Assembly (NCBI RefSeq): GCF_002394865.1
Contig: NZ_DGUZ01000017.1
Span: forward strand, 124,001 to 188,000
Direction of reading: 5' to 3'
DNA: 64,000 nt
DNA from: Fibrobacter sp. UBA4297
GTDB taxonomy: Bacteria; Fibrobacterota; Fibrobacteria; Fibrobacterales; Fibrobacteraceae
Part shown: in pieces, positions 35,699-43,590 of the stretch
How positions within the stretch are numbered: position 1 is the first letter of the stretch
Layout of the letters: the number at the start of each line of letters is the position of its first letter
Made by a program: the position numbers and the translations under genes
The notes under the pieces: model-generated
Told to the model about the DNA's origin: nothing
Databases searched by the model: none
What the model saw: the letters and a program-made list of their open reading frames with translations, nothing else

Positions 35699-36877
35699 AT
35701 GGATAACTTTAATTTCTACAGCCCCACGGAATTTGTATTTGGTAAAGACCGCGAAAACGAATGTGGTGAGCTCGTTAAAAAGTATGGCGGCACGAAGGTG
35801 CTGATTCATTACGGTGGTGGCTCTGCGGTGCGCTCCGGCTTGATTGACCGCGTTAAGGCGTCGCTCAATGCTGCGGGTGTTTCATTTGTGGAGCTCGGCG
35901 GTGTGAAGCCGAATCCGCGCGATACGCTCATTTACAAGGGCATCGAGATTGTTCGCCAGAACGGCGTCGACTTTATCCTTGCGGTGGGCGGCGGCTCCGT
36001 CATTGATAGCTCGAAGGGCATTGCCGTCGGTTCTCTTTACGATGGCGATTTTTGGGACTTTTATGCGAAAAAGTTGCCGGTCACGAAGGCGCTCCCGATT
36101 GGCGTGGTGCAGACGATTGCGGCCGCAGGTTCCGAAGGGAGCGGCGATTCTGTTGTGACAAAAGAAGAGGGAATGCTTAAGCGCGACATTGGTGCTGATG
36201 TGATTCGCCCGAGATTTGCGGTGCAGAATCCGGCTTTGCTCTGCACGTTGCCTGCTTATCAGACGGCTTGCGGCATTACCGACATCATGGCTCATGTGTT
36301 TGAACGCTACTTCACGAATACTTTGGAAGTCGAAACGACAGACCGCCTTTGCGAAGCTTTGCTCATTACGATGCTTAAGGAAGGTCCGCGCACCATGGCT
36401 GAACCTGCCAATTACGAGGCTCGTGCGAACATTATGTGGGCGGGTACGGTAGCCCACAATGGCCTTGTGGGCTGCGGGCGCAGTCAGGACTGGAATAGCC
36501 ATGCAATTGAACATGAACTCTCGGGACTCTATGACTGTGCCCATGGCGCGGGGCTAGCTGTTATTATGCCGGCGTGGATGGAGTACGTGGTGGACCACAA
36601 TGTGATGCGTTTTGCGCAAATGGCAACACGCGTTTTTGGCTGCCAGATGAATTTTGAAAACCCGAAAGCGACTGCGCTCGAAGGCATCAAGGCTTTCCGC
36701 AAGTTCCTGCATTCTATCGGTATGCCTATCAACTTTGCAGAACTCGGCGCGAAGGAAGAAGACATCCCGACGCTTGTCGAAAAACTGAATCCAGGCGATG
36801 GTTGGGGCTTTGTGCCGCTCAAGGCTAAGGACGTGACTGCTATTTATACGATTGCTGCGCATGCCACGTTAGATTAG
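35699..36877 (+). CDS. Iron-containing alcohol dehydrogenase (BdhA/YqhD-like)
   Basis: The start is set at 35699 (MDNFNFYSPTEFVFG), after ACAAGGATGG. The 392-residue enzyme shows the NAD(P)-binding VGGGSVIDSSK motif and metal-site His residues in HAIEHELSGLYDCAHGAGLAV, with DIMAHVFERYF earlier. This subgroup reduces aldehydes with NADPH. It is followed by a terminator and appears to stand alone. Confidence 0.93.
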   Translation: MDNFNFYSPTEFVFGKDRENECGELVKKYGGTKVLIHYGGGSAVRSGLIDRVKASLNAAGVSFVELGGVKPNPRDTLIYKGIEIVRQNGVDFILAVGGGSVIDSSKGIAVGSLYDGDFWDFYAKKLPVTKALPIGVVQTIAAAGSEGSGDSVVTKEEGMLKRDIGADVIRPRFAVQNPALLCTLPAYQTACGITDIMAHVFERYFTNTLEVETTDRLCEALLITMLKEGPRTMAEPANYEARANIMWAGTVAHNGLVGCGRSQDWNSHAIEHELSGLYDCAHGAGLAVIMPAWMEYVVDHNVMRFAQMATRVFGCQMNFENPKATALEGIKAFRKFLHSIGMPINFAELGAKEEDIPTLVEKLNPGDGWGFVPLKAKDVTAIYTIAAHATLD

Positions 36878-36898
36878 GCGGATAAATTTGAAAAGTAA

Positions 36899-36926
36899 AA
36901 AACTCCTCGGTTGTGCCGAGGAGTTT
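36899..36926. terminator. Terminator after the alcohol dehydrogenase gene
   Basis: AAAACTCCTCGG-TTGTG-CCGAGGAGTTTT is a perfect 12-bp stem usable on both strands. Confidence 0.85.
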
Positions 36927-37064
36927 TGCTCTATCTAAAATGTTACTGGATTCTTAGTATTCGTTTATCCCGGGCTCGTTCCGGGACTCAGGATGACACG
37001 TGGTCATGCAAAATACTTTTCTATACCATTTACTAATGACTATTGACTAATAACCATGGACTAA

Positions 37065-37979
37065 CTAGTCTTTCAAGCAGCGGAGGCTTGCGCCGAATTC
37101 TGGATTGAACTTTTCGAACTTGGCGATATCCTTATCGTGGAAGAATACGAGGACGTCTCCTTCGCTTGTCCAGAAGTATGCCTTTTTACCCGCTTCATCA
37201 AACTTGCGGTCCTTTATTGCGACATCGCTCTTGGCGAAGTGTGCGCCACCAGCTTTTGCACCAAATCCGAGTTCATCCTTGCCGTTTCCGAAAATTGGAG
37301 ATTCCGGCTTGATCGGATCCCAGCCGTAGCCAGCTTTGAGGGCGACTCCCGGTTTTTTGCCGGCGACCTTCAGGAGTTTTTGCCATTCAGCCTTGCTTGG
37401 CATGTGGAATCCTTCGAGGCAAGCCTTTTGTGCGTTTTGGAAGTCGTAGAGGCGACCCCAGTGGTTGCATTGTGAACAAATTGCACCGGAGGCGGTGGCG
37501 AAGTTCATGTTTTCTGCAGTCCAGAGCTGGTCGCCAATGACAATCCATTCGTAGGAGTTTCCATCGCGCGGATCTTTGTAGCTTCCGCTTGTAGCGGGGC
37601 TGCCGTCTTCGTTGTATGTTTCACCGAAGGCAACTTGCTTATTTTGCTTGTATTCAGCCTTTGTCGCGACTTTGCCGTTCTTGTGGTAGCGGATAACAGT
37701 CCCTTCGATGTAACCGTTCGCGTACGGGAGTTCGGCCTGGAGTGTACCGTCCTTGTAATATTCCTTGGTCACACCCTCGCGGCGGTCATTCACGTAATTG
37801 GATTCTCGCTTGAGCGTACCGTCATCGTAGTATTCCTTTTCGATGCCTTCCTTCTTGTCGTTGACGTAGGTGGCTTCGAAGCGGACGTTCCCGTTCGGGT
37901 ATTTTTCAACACGAACATCGTCGCAGGCGGTAAAAGCAATAGAGCTTGCCGCAATGAATAAGATGGCAGGTAGTTTCAT
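37065..37979 (-). CDS. Lipoprotein with MORN/YwqK-type repeats and one FISUMP domain
   Basis: The 304-residue protein starts with a lipoprotein signal (FTACDD). Residues 25-125 hold about four repeats of the type YxNGxxxxExxYxNxKxEG, as in YwqK/MORN_2 proteins. A FISUMP domain fills the rest (DPRDGNSYEWIVIGDQLWTAENMNF ... LRCLKD; split here by reading from about residue 137). Such MORN-like strands usually bind lipids or proteins. The fusion joins the lineage-specific domain to a different N-terminal module than the Ser-rich linkers seen elsewhere. Confidence 0.87.
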   Translation of the reverse strand: MKLPAILFIAASSIAFTACDDVRVEKYPNGNVRFEATYVNDKKEGIEKEYYDDGTLKRESNYVNDRREGVTKEYYKDGTLQAELPYANGYIEGTVIRYHKNGKVATKAEYKQNKQVAFGETYNEDGSPATSGSYKDPRDGNSYEWIVIGDQLWTAENMNFATASGAICSQCNHWGRLYDFQNAQKACLEGFHMPSKAEWQKLLKVAGKKPGVALKAGYGWDPIKPESPIFGNGKDELGFGAKAGGAHFAKSDVAIKDRKFDEAGKKAYFWTSEGDVLVFFHDKDIAKFEKFNPEFGASLRCLKD

Positions 37980-37989
37980 ACGATCCTCC

Positions 37990-39126
37990 TTAGAGTGTGA
38001 TTTTTCCCGCGGTGGCGAGTAATCCGATTAAGTACAACATCCCGTCATAGTAACGCCAAAAACGATAGGGCACGGAGAGCGCTGCAAGACGTCTGACAAA
38101 CGGCGTAATGCGTGGGTCATCGAACGGGAGCACTTGCGTGGCGGCTGCGTTCATGGCGATAAGCCCTGGCGTCGCGTTTCTGCCTTGGTGTGGATACGGG
38201 CCTCCGTCGACGGAGTAGTCGGAGAGGTACGGCGTGCAGTTCTGGAAGAAGTGCAAGATGCGTTCGCAGATTTCTTTTTCGCTTTCGTGTCCGTGGAAGA
38301 TGGCATAGTCGAGGCTCAAGTTGAGAGCCACTCGCCATGCGTCTCCGCTAAAGTTGTTGCTTTCGGGGAACCAGGGCATGGCCTTTGGTGAGCCGTCGTA
38401 TTCGGCGTAATCAGCGCAAAGACCGGTGACCGGGTGGGCCGCCTTCTGCAAAAATTCAATGCTCGCCTGTGCGACTTCAAGCCAGGATTCATCGCCTGTT
38501 GCTTCGGCGAACATGCGGTAGAATGCCATTGTGTGGTAGCTTGGGTCGGTAAAGTCGTTGCCGAGAACGGGGGAGAACTTGATGAGTTTGCGTTCCGGAT
38601 CGATAATCGGGCCTACAAGTTCGTTTTGCGGTTTGTACTTGATATCATGGATGAGCTCCTTGGCATCGTTGAGGAGGTCTTCGCGGTTGAATCTCTTTGC
38701 GGCGATAAGGAGGGCGGCGGCAAAGTATTCTTCGCTATCAGGAGCTGCGCCTGGGTCCATCATGGAAAAGTCGGTCGTGTTGACTTGCCATGAAAAATAC
38801 CCTTTGTGCGGACCATCGTTGTTGCGGACAAAGCGCTTGGAAAAGTTCCAGAGTTTGTCGAACGTGACTTCGTGGTCGGTCAACGCGGCAATGAACATGC
38901 CGTAGCTCATGCCTTCAGAACGGATGTCGTCGTGTCCAATGTCGATGATGTATGCCATGTCGTCGGACGCTTCAAAGTAGATGCGCTCGTCGATCGGATC
39001 GCCCTCAAAAAGTTTGCTATAGGCATTCTGAATAAGCTGGTCCGCAAAATTGGGACCATATCCAGCTTCAACAAATAAATCTCGCGTCGGGTAGCGTTGC
39101 AACATCGTCCTGGTATCCAAAATCAT
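37990..39126 (-). CDS. Glycoside hydrolase family 8, probable reducing-end xylose-releasing exo-oligoxylanase
   Basis: The 378-residue protein has the GH8 signature DIRSEGMSYGM with catalytic-acid candidate Glu71, and PGAAPDSEEYFAAAL. It resembles the Rex enzymes that trim xylose from oligoxylosides. It lacks a signal peptide, consistent with cytoplasmic breakdown of imported oligosaccharides. It lies ten bases upstream of the MORN-FISUMP lipoprotein gene in the same direction, although a link in function is not evident. Confidence 0.88.
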   Translation of the reverse strand: MILDTRTMLQRYPTRDLFVEAGYGPNFADQLIQNAYSKLFEGDPIDERIYFEASDDMAYIIDIGHDDIRSEGMSYGMFIAALTDHEVTFDKLWNFSKRFVRNNDGPHKGYFSWQVNTTDFSMMDPGAAPDSEEYFAAALLIAAKRFNREDLLNDAKELIHDIKYKPQNELVGPIIDPERKLIKFSPVLGNDFTDPSYHTMAFYRMFAEATGDESWLEVAQASIEFLQKAAHPVTGLCADYAEYDGSPKAMPWFPESNNFSGDAWRVALNLSLDYAIFHGHESEKEICERILHFFQNCTPYLSDYSVDGGPYPHQGRNATPGLIAMNAAATQVLPFDDPRITPFVRRLAALSVPYRFWRYYDGMLYLIGLLATAGKITL

Positions 39127-39180
39127 TAATTATTACATGATTTAAAATAAATAAAATCGTATATTAGTGTTGAGGTTATT

Positions 39181-40047
39181 ATGGCTGATATATTGATTTT
39201 GGGGCATGGACCGGCCGGTGTCTCGGCTGCCCTTTATGGTCTTCGTGCTGGACTTGAGGTTCAGCTTGTGGGTAAGGATGTAGGTGCGCTTGCAAAGGCC
39301 CACAAAATTGAAAATTATTTTGGTCTTGAAAAACCGCTCACGGGAGCTGAACTTGCCGAAGTCGGTAAGAAACAGGCGCTTGCTCTTGGCGCGCAAATCG
39401 TAGATGATGAGGTGACGGACCTCATGTTTGACGGTTTTGGTTTTGTGGCGACGGGCTTGAACGGAACGTATCGCGGAAAGGTTTGCGTGATGGCGACGGG
39501 CTCTGCCCGCAAGAAGACCCCGCTCCCAGGAATGGCAGAGATGGAAGGCCACGGCGTGAGTTATTGCGCTGTTTGCGATGCATTCTTTTATCGTAAGAAG
39601 GATGTGGCAGTGCTTGGTTCGGGCGAGTATGCATTGCATGAAGCGACTGAACTTTTGTCTGTAGTCAACAGCGTGACGCTTTTGACGAACGGTGCTGAGC
39701 TCACAGCGAAATTCCCCGAAAGTGTGAAGATTGAAACCCGCAAGATTACGGGGCTCAAGGGCGCCGGGCAATTTGAAGGCGTGAAGTTTGACGATGGTCT
39801 TGAAGCCAATTTTGACGGCATGTTCGTCGCTATGGGTAGTGCGAATGCGACGGATCTGGCTTTGAAAGCTGGCGCTGCGTTCGATGCTGGAAAGCTTGTG
39901 CTTGATAAGGATTTCCAGACAACAGTTCCAGGACTCTTTGCTGCAGGCGACTGCACGGGTGGCACGCTCCAGGTGGCTGTAGCCGTTGGCGAAGGCGCTA
40001 TTGCGGGACTTGCTGCAATTAAGTACCTTAGAGAACATAGAGAGTAA
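39181..40047 (+). CDS. Thioredoxin-reductase-like flavoprotein
   Basis: The 288-residue protein has FAD motif GHGPAG (residues 8-13), redox Cys129-Ala-Val-Cys132 in CAVCDAFFY, NAD(P)-type GSGEYA and a late GLFAAGDCTGG. It is shorter than standard TrxB (about 315), and the NAD(P) motif GSGEYA departs from the usual GGGDSA. The true electron acceptor is therefore uncertain. It is divergent from the GH8 gene. Confidence 0.88.
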   Translation: MADILILGHGPAGVSAALYGLRAGLEVQLVGKDVGALAKAHKIENYFGLEKPLTGAELAEVGKKQALALGAQIVDDEVTDLMFDGFGFVATGLNGTYRGKVCVMATGSARKKTPLPGMAEMEGHGVSYCAVCDAFFYRKKDVAVLGSGEYALHEATELLSVVNSVTLLTNGAELTAKFPESVKIETRKITGLKGAGQFEGVKFDDGLEANFDGMFVAMGSANATDLALKAGAAFDAGKLVLDKDFQTTVPGLFAAGDCTGGTLQVAVAVGEGAIAGLAAIKYLREHRE

Positions 40048-40051
40048 TTTG

Positions 40052-40172
40052 GTCTTAGGTATTAGGGGGTAGGTATTAGGCGAATAAATCGCGGCGATGC
40101 CGCCCTTTGTAGATGCGCAAAGCGCATGAAATGTTTGTCCTAAAACCTATAACCTGTAACCTATCCCCTAAT
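40052..40172. repeat. MITE-like element with TTAGG-type inverted ends
   Basis: The left end TAGGTATTAGGGGGTAGG, TATTAGG mirrors the right end CCTAAAACCTATAACC, CTATCCCCTAAT. The middle carries CGCGGCGATGCCGC and GATGCGCAAAGCGCATG palindromes. Its right end touches the start codon of the radical SAM gene. Confidence 0.65.
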
Positions 40173-41162
40173 ATGCGACGCATTACGCTTCTTACAAATC
40201 CTGACGTTTGCAATTTGCATTGCCCGCTGTGTTTTTTGAACCAGCGGGCTTTGCATAATTGTAATGCGCGGAGTGCTGAGAATGGTAACGGGGTTTGCCC
40301 GCCGGATAATGGTAGGGAACGCTTTTTTTATTGTAATAAGGAGCGCCGCGCGTTTGGCATGGGCGAAATGCCTTTTGAAGTTGCGCGGACTGCGATTGAA
40401 AAGTATGTTGCGGAGCGGGATGCTTCGGGAAAGCGCTTGTTGCGAGAAGTAATCCCTTCGACGATGGGGGAACCTCTACTTTATTCGCATTTTGACGAAC
40501 TGCTGGAGTTGTGCAGGGCGCTTGAAATTCCGTTGAACCTCACGACGAATGGGTCGTTCCCTGGAAAGTGGGGAAGTGATGCGGCGATGGAACTCTTGTT
40601 GCGCTCGTGCAGCGATATCAAGGTGAGCTATTTGGCGTCGGAACAGTTCGACGGTTGGAAAGCGAATGTCGAAAAGCTAGTTCGGGTGCGCGACAAGTTG
40701 CGCGAGAAAGCTGAGAGCGCGGGGGACGCTGATGCTGACTATGTGGGGACTGCGAAATCGAGAGTCGCGACGGTCTCGCTGCAAGTGACGTTGCACAAGA
40801 AGAATTTGCAGGATGTGCCTGCGTTGGTGTCGTGGGCTTCTGCGATTGGAATTGACAGGATTAAGTGGAATAAAGTGGTGCTGTTGAGCGTCGCTTCGCA
40901 AGAGCTCCGTGAAATGTATGCGCTAGATGATGCGCAGCTAGAATCGTTGCGTAATCATTTGCGGTCGGGAGAGTTTTCTGCTTCGAATGTGATGCATGAA
41001 GGAAGTCTGTTTTTTGATGATGGCGCAGACGTTTGTGCTGTTGGCGGTAAGTGCGAATCTTGTCCTTTTGCAGACGAAGTGTGGGTATGGCCAGACGGTC
41101 ATGAGGACCATTGCCCGAATCCGGAAAGACGATTTGGGGCCTATGGTCTCAGGACCTCTTGA
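40173..41162 (+). CDS. Radical SAM protein
   Basis: The start at 40173 is preferred because upstream sequence is repeat DNA. The 329-residue protein has the [4Fe-4S] motif C13-x3-C17-x2-C20 (CNLHCPLC) and a C-terminal Cys cluster (CAVGGKCESCPF ... CPNPE) that may hold a second cluster. Between the first motif and GMGEMPFE lies an odd stretch of about 35 residues (ALHNCNARSAENGNG...) that may be an insertion. The substrate is unknown. No ribosome site is visible. Confidence 0.85.
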   Translation: MRRITLLTNPDVCNLHCPLCFLNQRALHNCNARSAENGNGVCPPDNGRERFFYCNKERRAFGMGEMPFEVARTAIEKYVAERDASGKRLLREVIPSTMGEPLLYSHFDELLELCRALEIPLNLTTNGSFPGKWGSDAAMELLLRSCSDIKVSYLASEQFDGWKANVEKLVRVRDKLREKAESAGDADADYVGTAKSRVATVSLQVTLHKKNLQDVPALVSWASAIGIDRIKWNKVVLLSVASQELREMYALDDAQLESLRNHLRSGEFSASNVMHEGSLFFDDGADVCAVGGKCESCPFADEVWVWPDGHEDHCPNPERRFGAYGLRTS

Positions 41163-41258
41163 GGTGCTTAATAATAAATTTCTAATATTTATTGGGTATA
41201 TGGATGAGGTCTGCGGCATGTGCTTGTTTTGCGCTTGCAGCTGAAAAAGGAGTACAGA

Positions 41259-42311
41259 ATGAGAAAATTCGTAAGAGCTATGTGTCATCCTGGAGCGCAA
41301 AGCGCGATAGGATCCATCATGGTTCTTTTACTTACCATAGCCCTTGCCGCCTGCGGTGGCGACAGCGGTACATCCGCTAATGACGATAATGTGTCGTCTT
41401 CTTCCTCTTCATCTGTCATTCCCGCTTCAAGCGGGAATCGCCCTTCAAGTAGTAGCCAAAAGATTGCTTCGTCGTCTTCCGTCAAGAAGGAATCATCATC
41501 GTCTGTTAAGACGGCGTCCTCCTCTTCTTCTGCCATTCCCGCCTCGAGCGGGAATCTCCCTTCGTCTTCGAGTAAAAAAGAGGAACCCTCTAGCAGCGAA
41601 TACGTGCCCTTCGACCACTCGAAGACATTGGCTGAAGATTGGCGCGTTGGCGAAAATGCCTACAAACAATTCACTGACCCGCGCAATGGTCGTAGTTATT
41701 ATTACATCAAGATAATTGGTAAAGATTATCTAGGTGATAAAGACTCCGTGACAATCATGGCGGAGAACCTGAACATCGGCGAGATGGTTCAGGGCAAGGA
41801 CGACCAGAAAGACGATACCAAGATAGAACGTTATTGCTACAATAACGACACCACCAAGTGTGATGAATATGGCGGACTCTACCAGTGGGCGGAGATGATG
41901 CTGCTCCCCAGCCGTTGCAATACCGAAAGCTGCTCGGACTTGATACAAGAAAACCATCGAGGCATTTGCCCAGAAGGCTGGCGTTTGATGAAGGATTTAG
42001 ACTTTTATATCGCTTGGCATGCTGAAACAAATGAATATGGCATAGAAGGGGTTCGCTCTGCGTATCTCTTTAATGGATACAATTCAAGTGGCTTATCCCT
42101 TACCGGTGCTGGATTGAGAACAGCCGAGGGAGGATTTAATGGCCTAAGAGAGGGGGCGTATTGGTTCCTTCCCGAAGAATTTGAAAAGAAAAAAAATACA
42201 CATGCTTATGCAGGTTTTGTGTCTTCGTTGGATGATTATGCTCCCAGTCGAAATACAAACGATAGTAAAAAAATCGGACTCTCCGTCCGCTGCGTAAAAG
42301 TTGAACAGTAG
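41259..42311 (+). CDS. FISUMP lipoprotein, tandem copy 1
   Basis: The start at 41259 follows AAGGAG. The 350-residue protein has a lipoprotein signal ending LAACGG, a Ser/Pro-rich linker (about 38-115) and one FISUMP domain (FTDPRNGRSYYYIKI to LSVRCVKVEQ). Two REP-like palindromes (41413-41442 and 41531-41560) lie in frame and encode the VIPASSGN parts of the linker. The signal peptide itself contains CHPGAQSAIGS, encoded by a GTCATCCTGGAGCGC-type repeat. It is probably surface-exposed; its function is unknown. Confidence 0.9.
   Translation: MRKFVRAMCHPGAQSAIGSIMVLLLTIALAACGGDSGTSANDDNVSSSSSSSVIPASSGNRPSSSSQKIASSSSVKKESSSSVKTASSSSSAIPASSGNLPSSSSKKEEPSSSEYVPFDHSKTLAEDWRVGENAYKQFTDPRNGRSYYYIKIIGKDYLGDKDSVTIMAENLNIGEMVQGKDDQKDDTKIERYCYNNDTTKCDEYGGLYQWAEMMLLPSRCNTESCSDLIQENHRGICPEGWRLMKDLDFYIAWHAETNEYGIEGVRSAYLFNGYNSSGLSLTGAGLRTAEGGFNGLREGAYWFLPEEFEKKKNTHAYAGFVSSLDDYAPSRNTNDSKKIGLSVRCVKVEQ
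41413..41442 (+). repeat. In-frame REP-like palindrome, FISUMP copy 1 (first)
   Basis: TGTCATTCCCGC-TTCAA-GCGGGAATCGCCC has the same arms as the intergenic family, read as V-I-P-A-S-S-G-N-R-P. Confidence 0.85.
41531..41560 (+). repeat. In-frame REP-like palindrome, FISUMP copy 1 (second)
   Basis: TGCCATTCCCGC-CTCGA-GCGGGAATCTCCC, read as A-I-P-A-S-S-G-N-L-P. Confidence 0.85.
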
Positions 42312-42329
42312 TTTCGCTTATTTTGTCTC

Positions 42330-42364
42330 GCCCGGCAATCATGCGTATTGGCCGGGCTTTTTTA
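42330..42364 (+). terminator. Terminator after FISUMP copy 1
   Basis: GCCCGGC...GCCGGGC followed by seven T. A close copy follows FISUMP copy 2. Confidence 0.85.
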
Positions 42365-42404
42365 TTGCATAAACTTTGTATATTTTATTTGCGGAGGATA
42401 ACCT

Positions 42405-43499
42405 ATGAAACAATTTTTAGCTACTTTATCTCTAGTCCTTAGTCTTTCGTCTTTTATCTCGTTGACCGCCTGCGGCGACGACAGCAGCACATCTGTGAGT
42501 GACGATAATGTGTCGTCTTCTTCCTCTTCATCTGTCATTCCCGCTTCAAGCGGGAATCGCCCTTCAAGTAGTAGTCAAAAGATTGCTTCGTCGTCTTCGA
42601 CTCCCCGCAATGACGTGAAGTCGTCATCCTCGAAGCGTAGCGAAGGGGATTCATCAAGTTCTAGTCAAAAGGTTGCTTCGTCGTCTTCGTCTGTTAAGAC
42701 GGCGTCCTCCTCTTCCTCTGCCATTCCCGCCTCGAGCGGGAATCTCCCTTCGTCTTCGAGTAAAAAGGTAGAGTCTTCCAGCAGCGAGTATGTCCCCTTC
42801 GATCATTCGAAGACGCATGCTAATGCGAGCAAAGTGGGTAAGGATGCCTACAAGCAATTCACTGACCCGCGTAATGGCCGGAGTTATTATTACATAACAA
42901 TATATTCCGAATATAAAGGTTATTCAGTGACCGTCATGGCGGAGAATTTGAACATTGGTGAGATGGTTCTAGGTATGGACAACCAAAACGACGATACCAA
43001 GATAGAACGTTATTGCTACAACAACGATACTACTTTATGCGATGAGTTCGGCGGACTCTACCAGTGGGCGGAAATGATGCAGTTACCCAGTCGCTGCAAT
43101 ACAGAAAGTTGCTCGGACTTAATCCAGCCGAACCATCAGGGAATTTGCCCGGATGGTTGGCGATTGTTTACATACGATGATTTTGCTGTTGTGATGGGAT
43201 ATAAGGATGAATTCGGATCTGGTATTAAGGGGCTTCGCTCCGCTTATGCTTTCGGAGGGAACAACTACAGTGGCTTTTCACTTACTGGTGCTGGAATGAG
43301 AACAAAGGGGGGGGGATTTGATGAATTGCAAAAAGCGATATTCTGGATGTATCCTCAAGAATATGAAGATGGAATTGAAGATTACGCCTATGCTGCGTAT
43401 GTGTCAAGCGATAGCGATAGTGGAACAGGAACTAGTAAAAATCGACGTTCTGAAAAGATCGTAGGTTCATCCGTCCGTTGCGTAAAAGTTGAACGGTAG
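42405..43499 (+). CDS. FISUMP lipoprotein, tandem copy 2
   Basis: The 364-residue protein starts after GCGGAGG. It has a signal ending LTACGDDSS and a long Ser-rich linker (about 26-140) with two in-frame REP-like palindromes (42533-42562 and 42720-42748). A further repeat remnant in the linker reads as SKRSEGD (CTCGAAGCGTAGCGAAGGGG). One FISUMP domain follows. The C-terminal domain is close to those of copies 1, 3 and 4, with changes concentrated in the last 80 residues. Confidence 0.9.
   Translation: MKQFLATLSLVLSLSSFISLTACGDDSSTSVSDDNVSSSSSSSVIPASSGNRPSSSSQKIASSSSTPRNDVKSSSSKRSEGDSSSSSQKVASSSSSVKTASSSSSAIPASSGNLPSSSSKKVESSSSEYVPFDHSKTHANASKVGKDAYKQFTDPRNGRSYYYITIYSEYKGYSVTVMAENLNIGEMVLGMDNQNDDTKIERYCYNNDTTLCDEFGGLYQWAEMMQLPSRCNTESCSDLIQPNHQGICPDGWRLFTYDDFAVVMGYKDEFGSGIKGLRSAYAFGGNNYSGFSLTGAGMRTKGGGFDELQKAIFWMYPQEYEDGIEDYAYAAYVSSDSDSGTGTSKNRRSEKIVGSSVRCVKVER
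42533..42562 (+). repeat. In-frame REP-like palindrome, FISUMP copy 2 (first)
   Basis: Same sequence and reading as the first element of copy 1, with loop TTCAA. Confidence 0.85.
42720..42748 (+). repeat. In-frame REP-like palindrome, FISUMP copy 2 (second)
   Basis: Same as the second element of copy 1, with loop CTCGA. Confidence 0.85.
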
Positions 43500-43517
43500 T
43501 TCCGCTTACTTTGTCAT

Positions 43518-43549
43518 GCCCGGCAATCATACGTTGTCCGGGCTTTTTT
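43518..43549 (+). terminator. Terminator after FISUMP copy 2
   Basis: GCCCGGC...GTCCGGGC followed by TTTTTT, with one arm base changed against the copy-1 terminator. Confidence 0.85.
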
Positions 43550-43590
43550 ACTGCCCAAACTTTGTATATTTTATTTGCGGAGGATATCCT

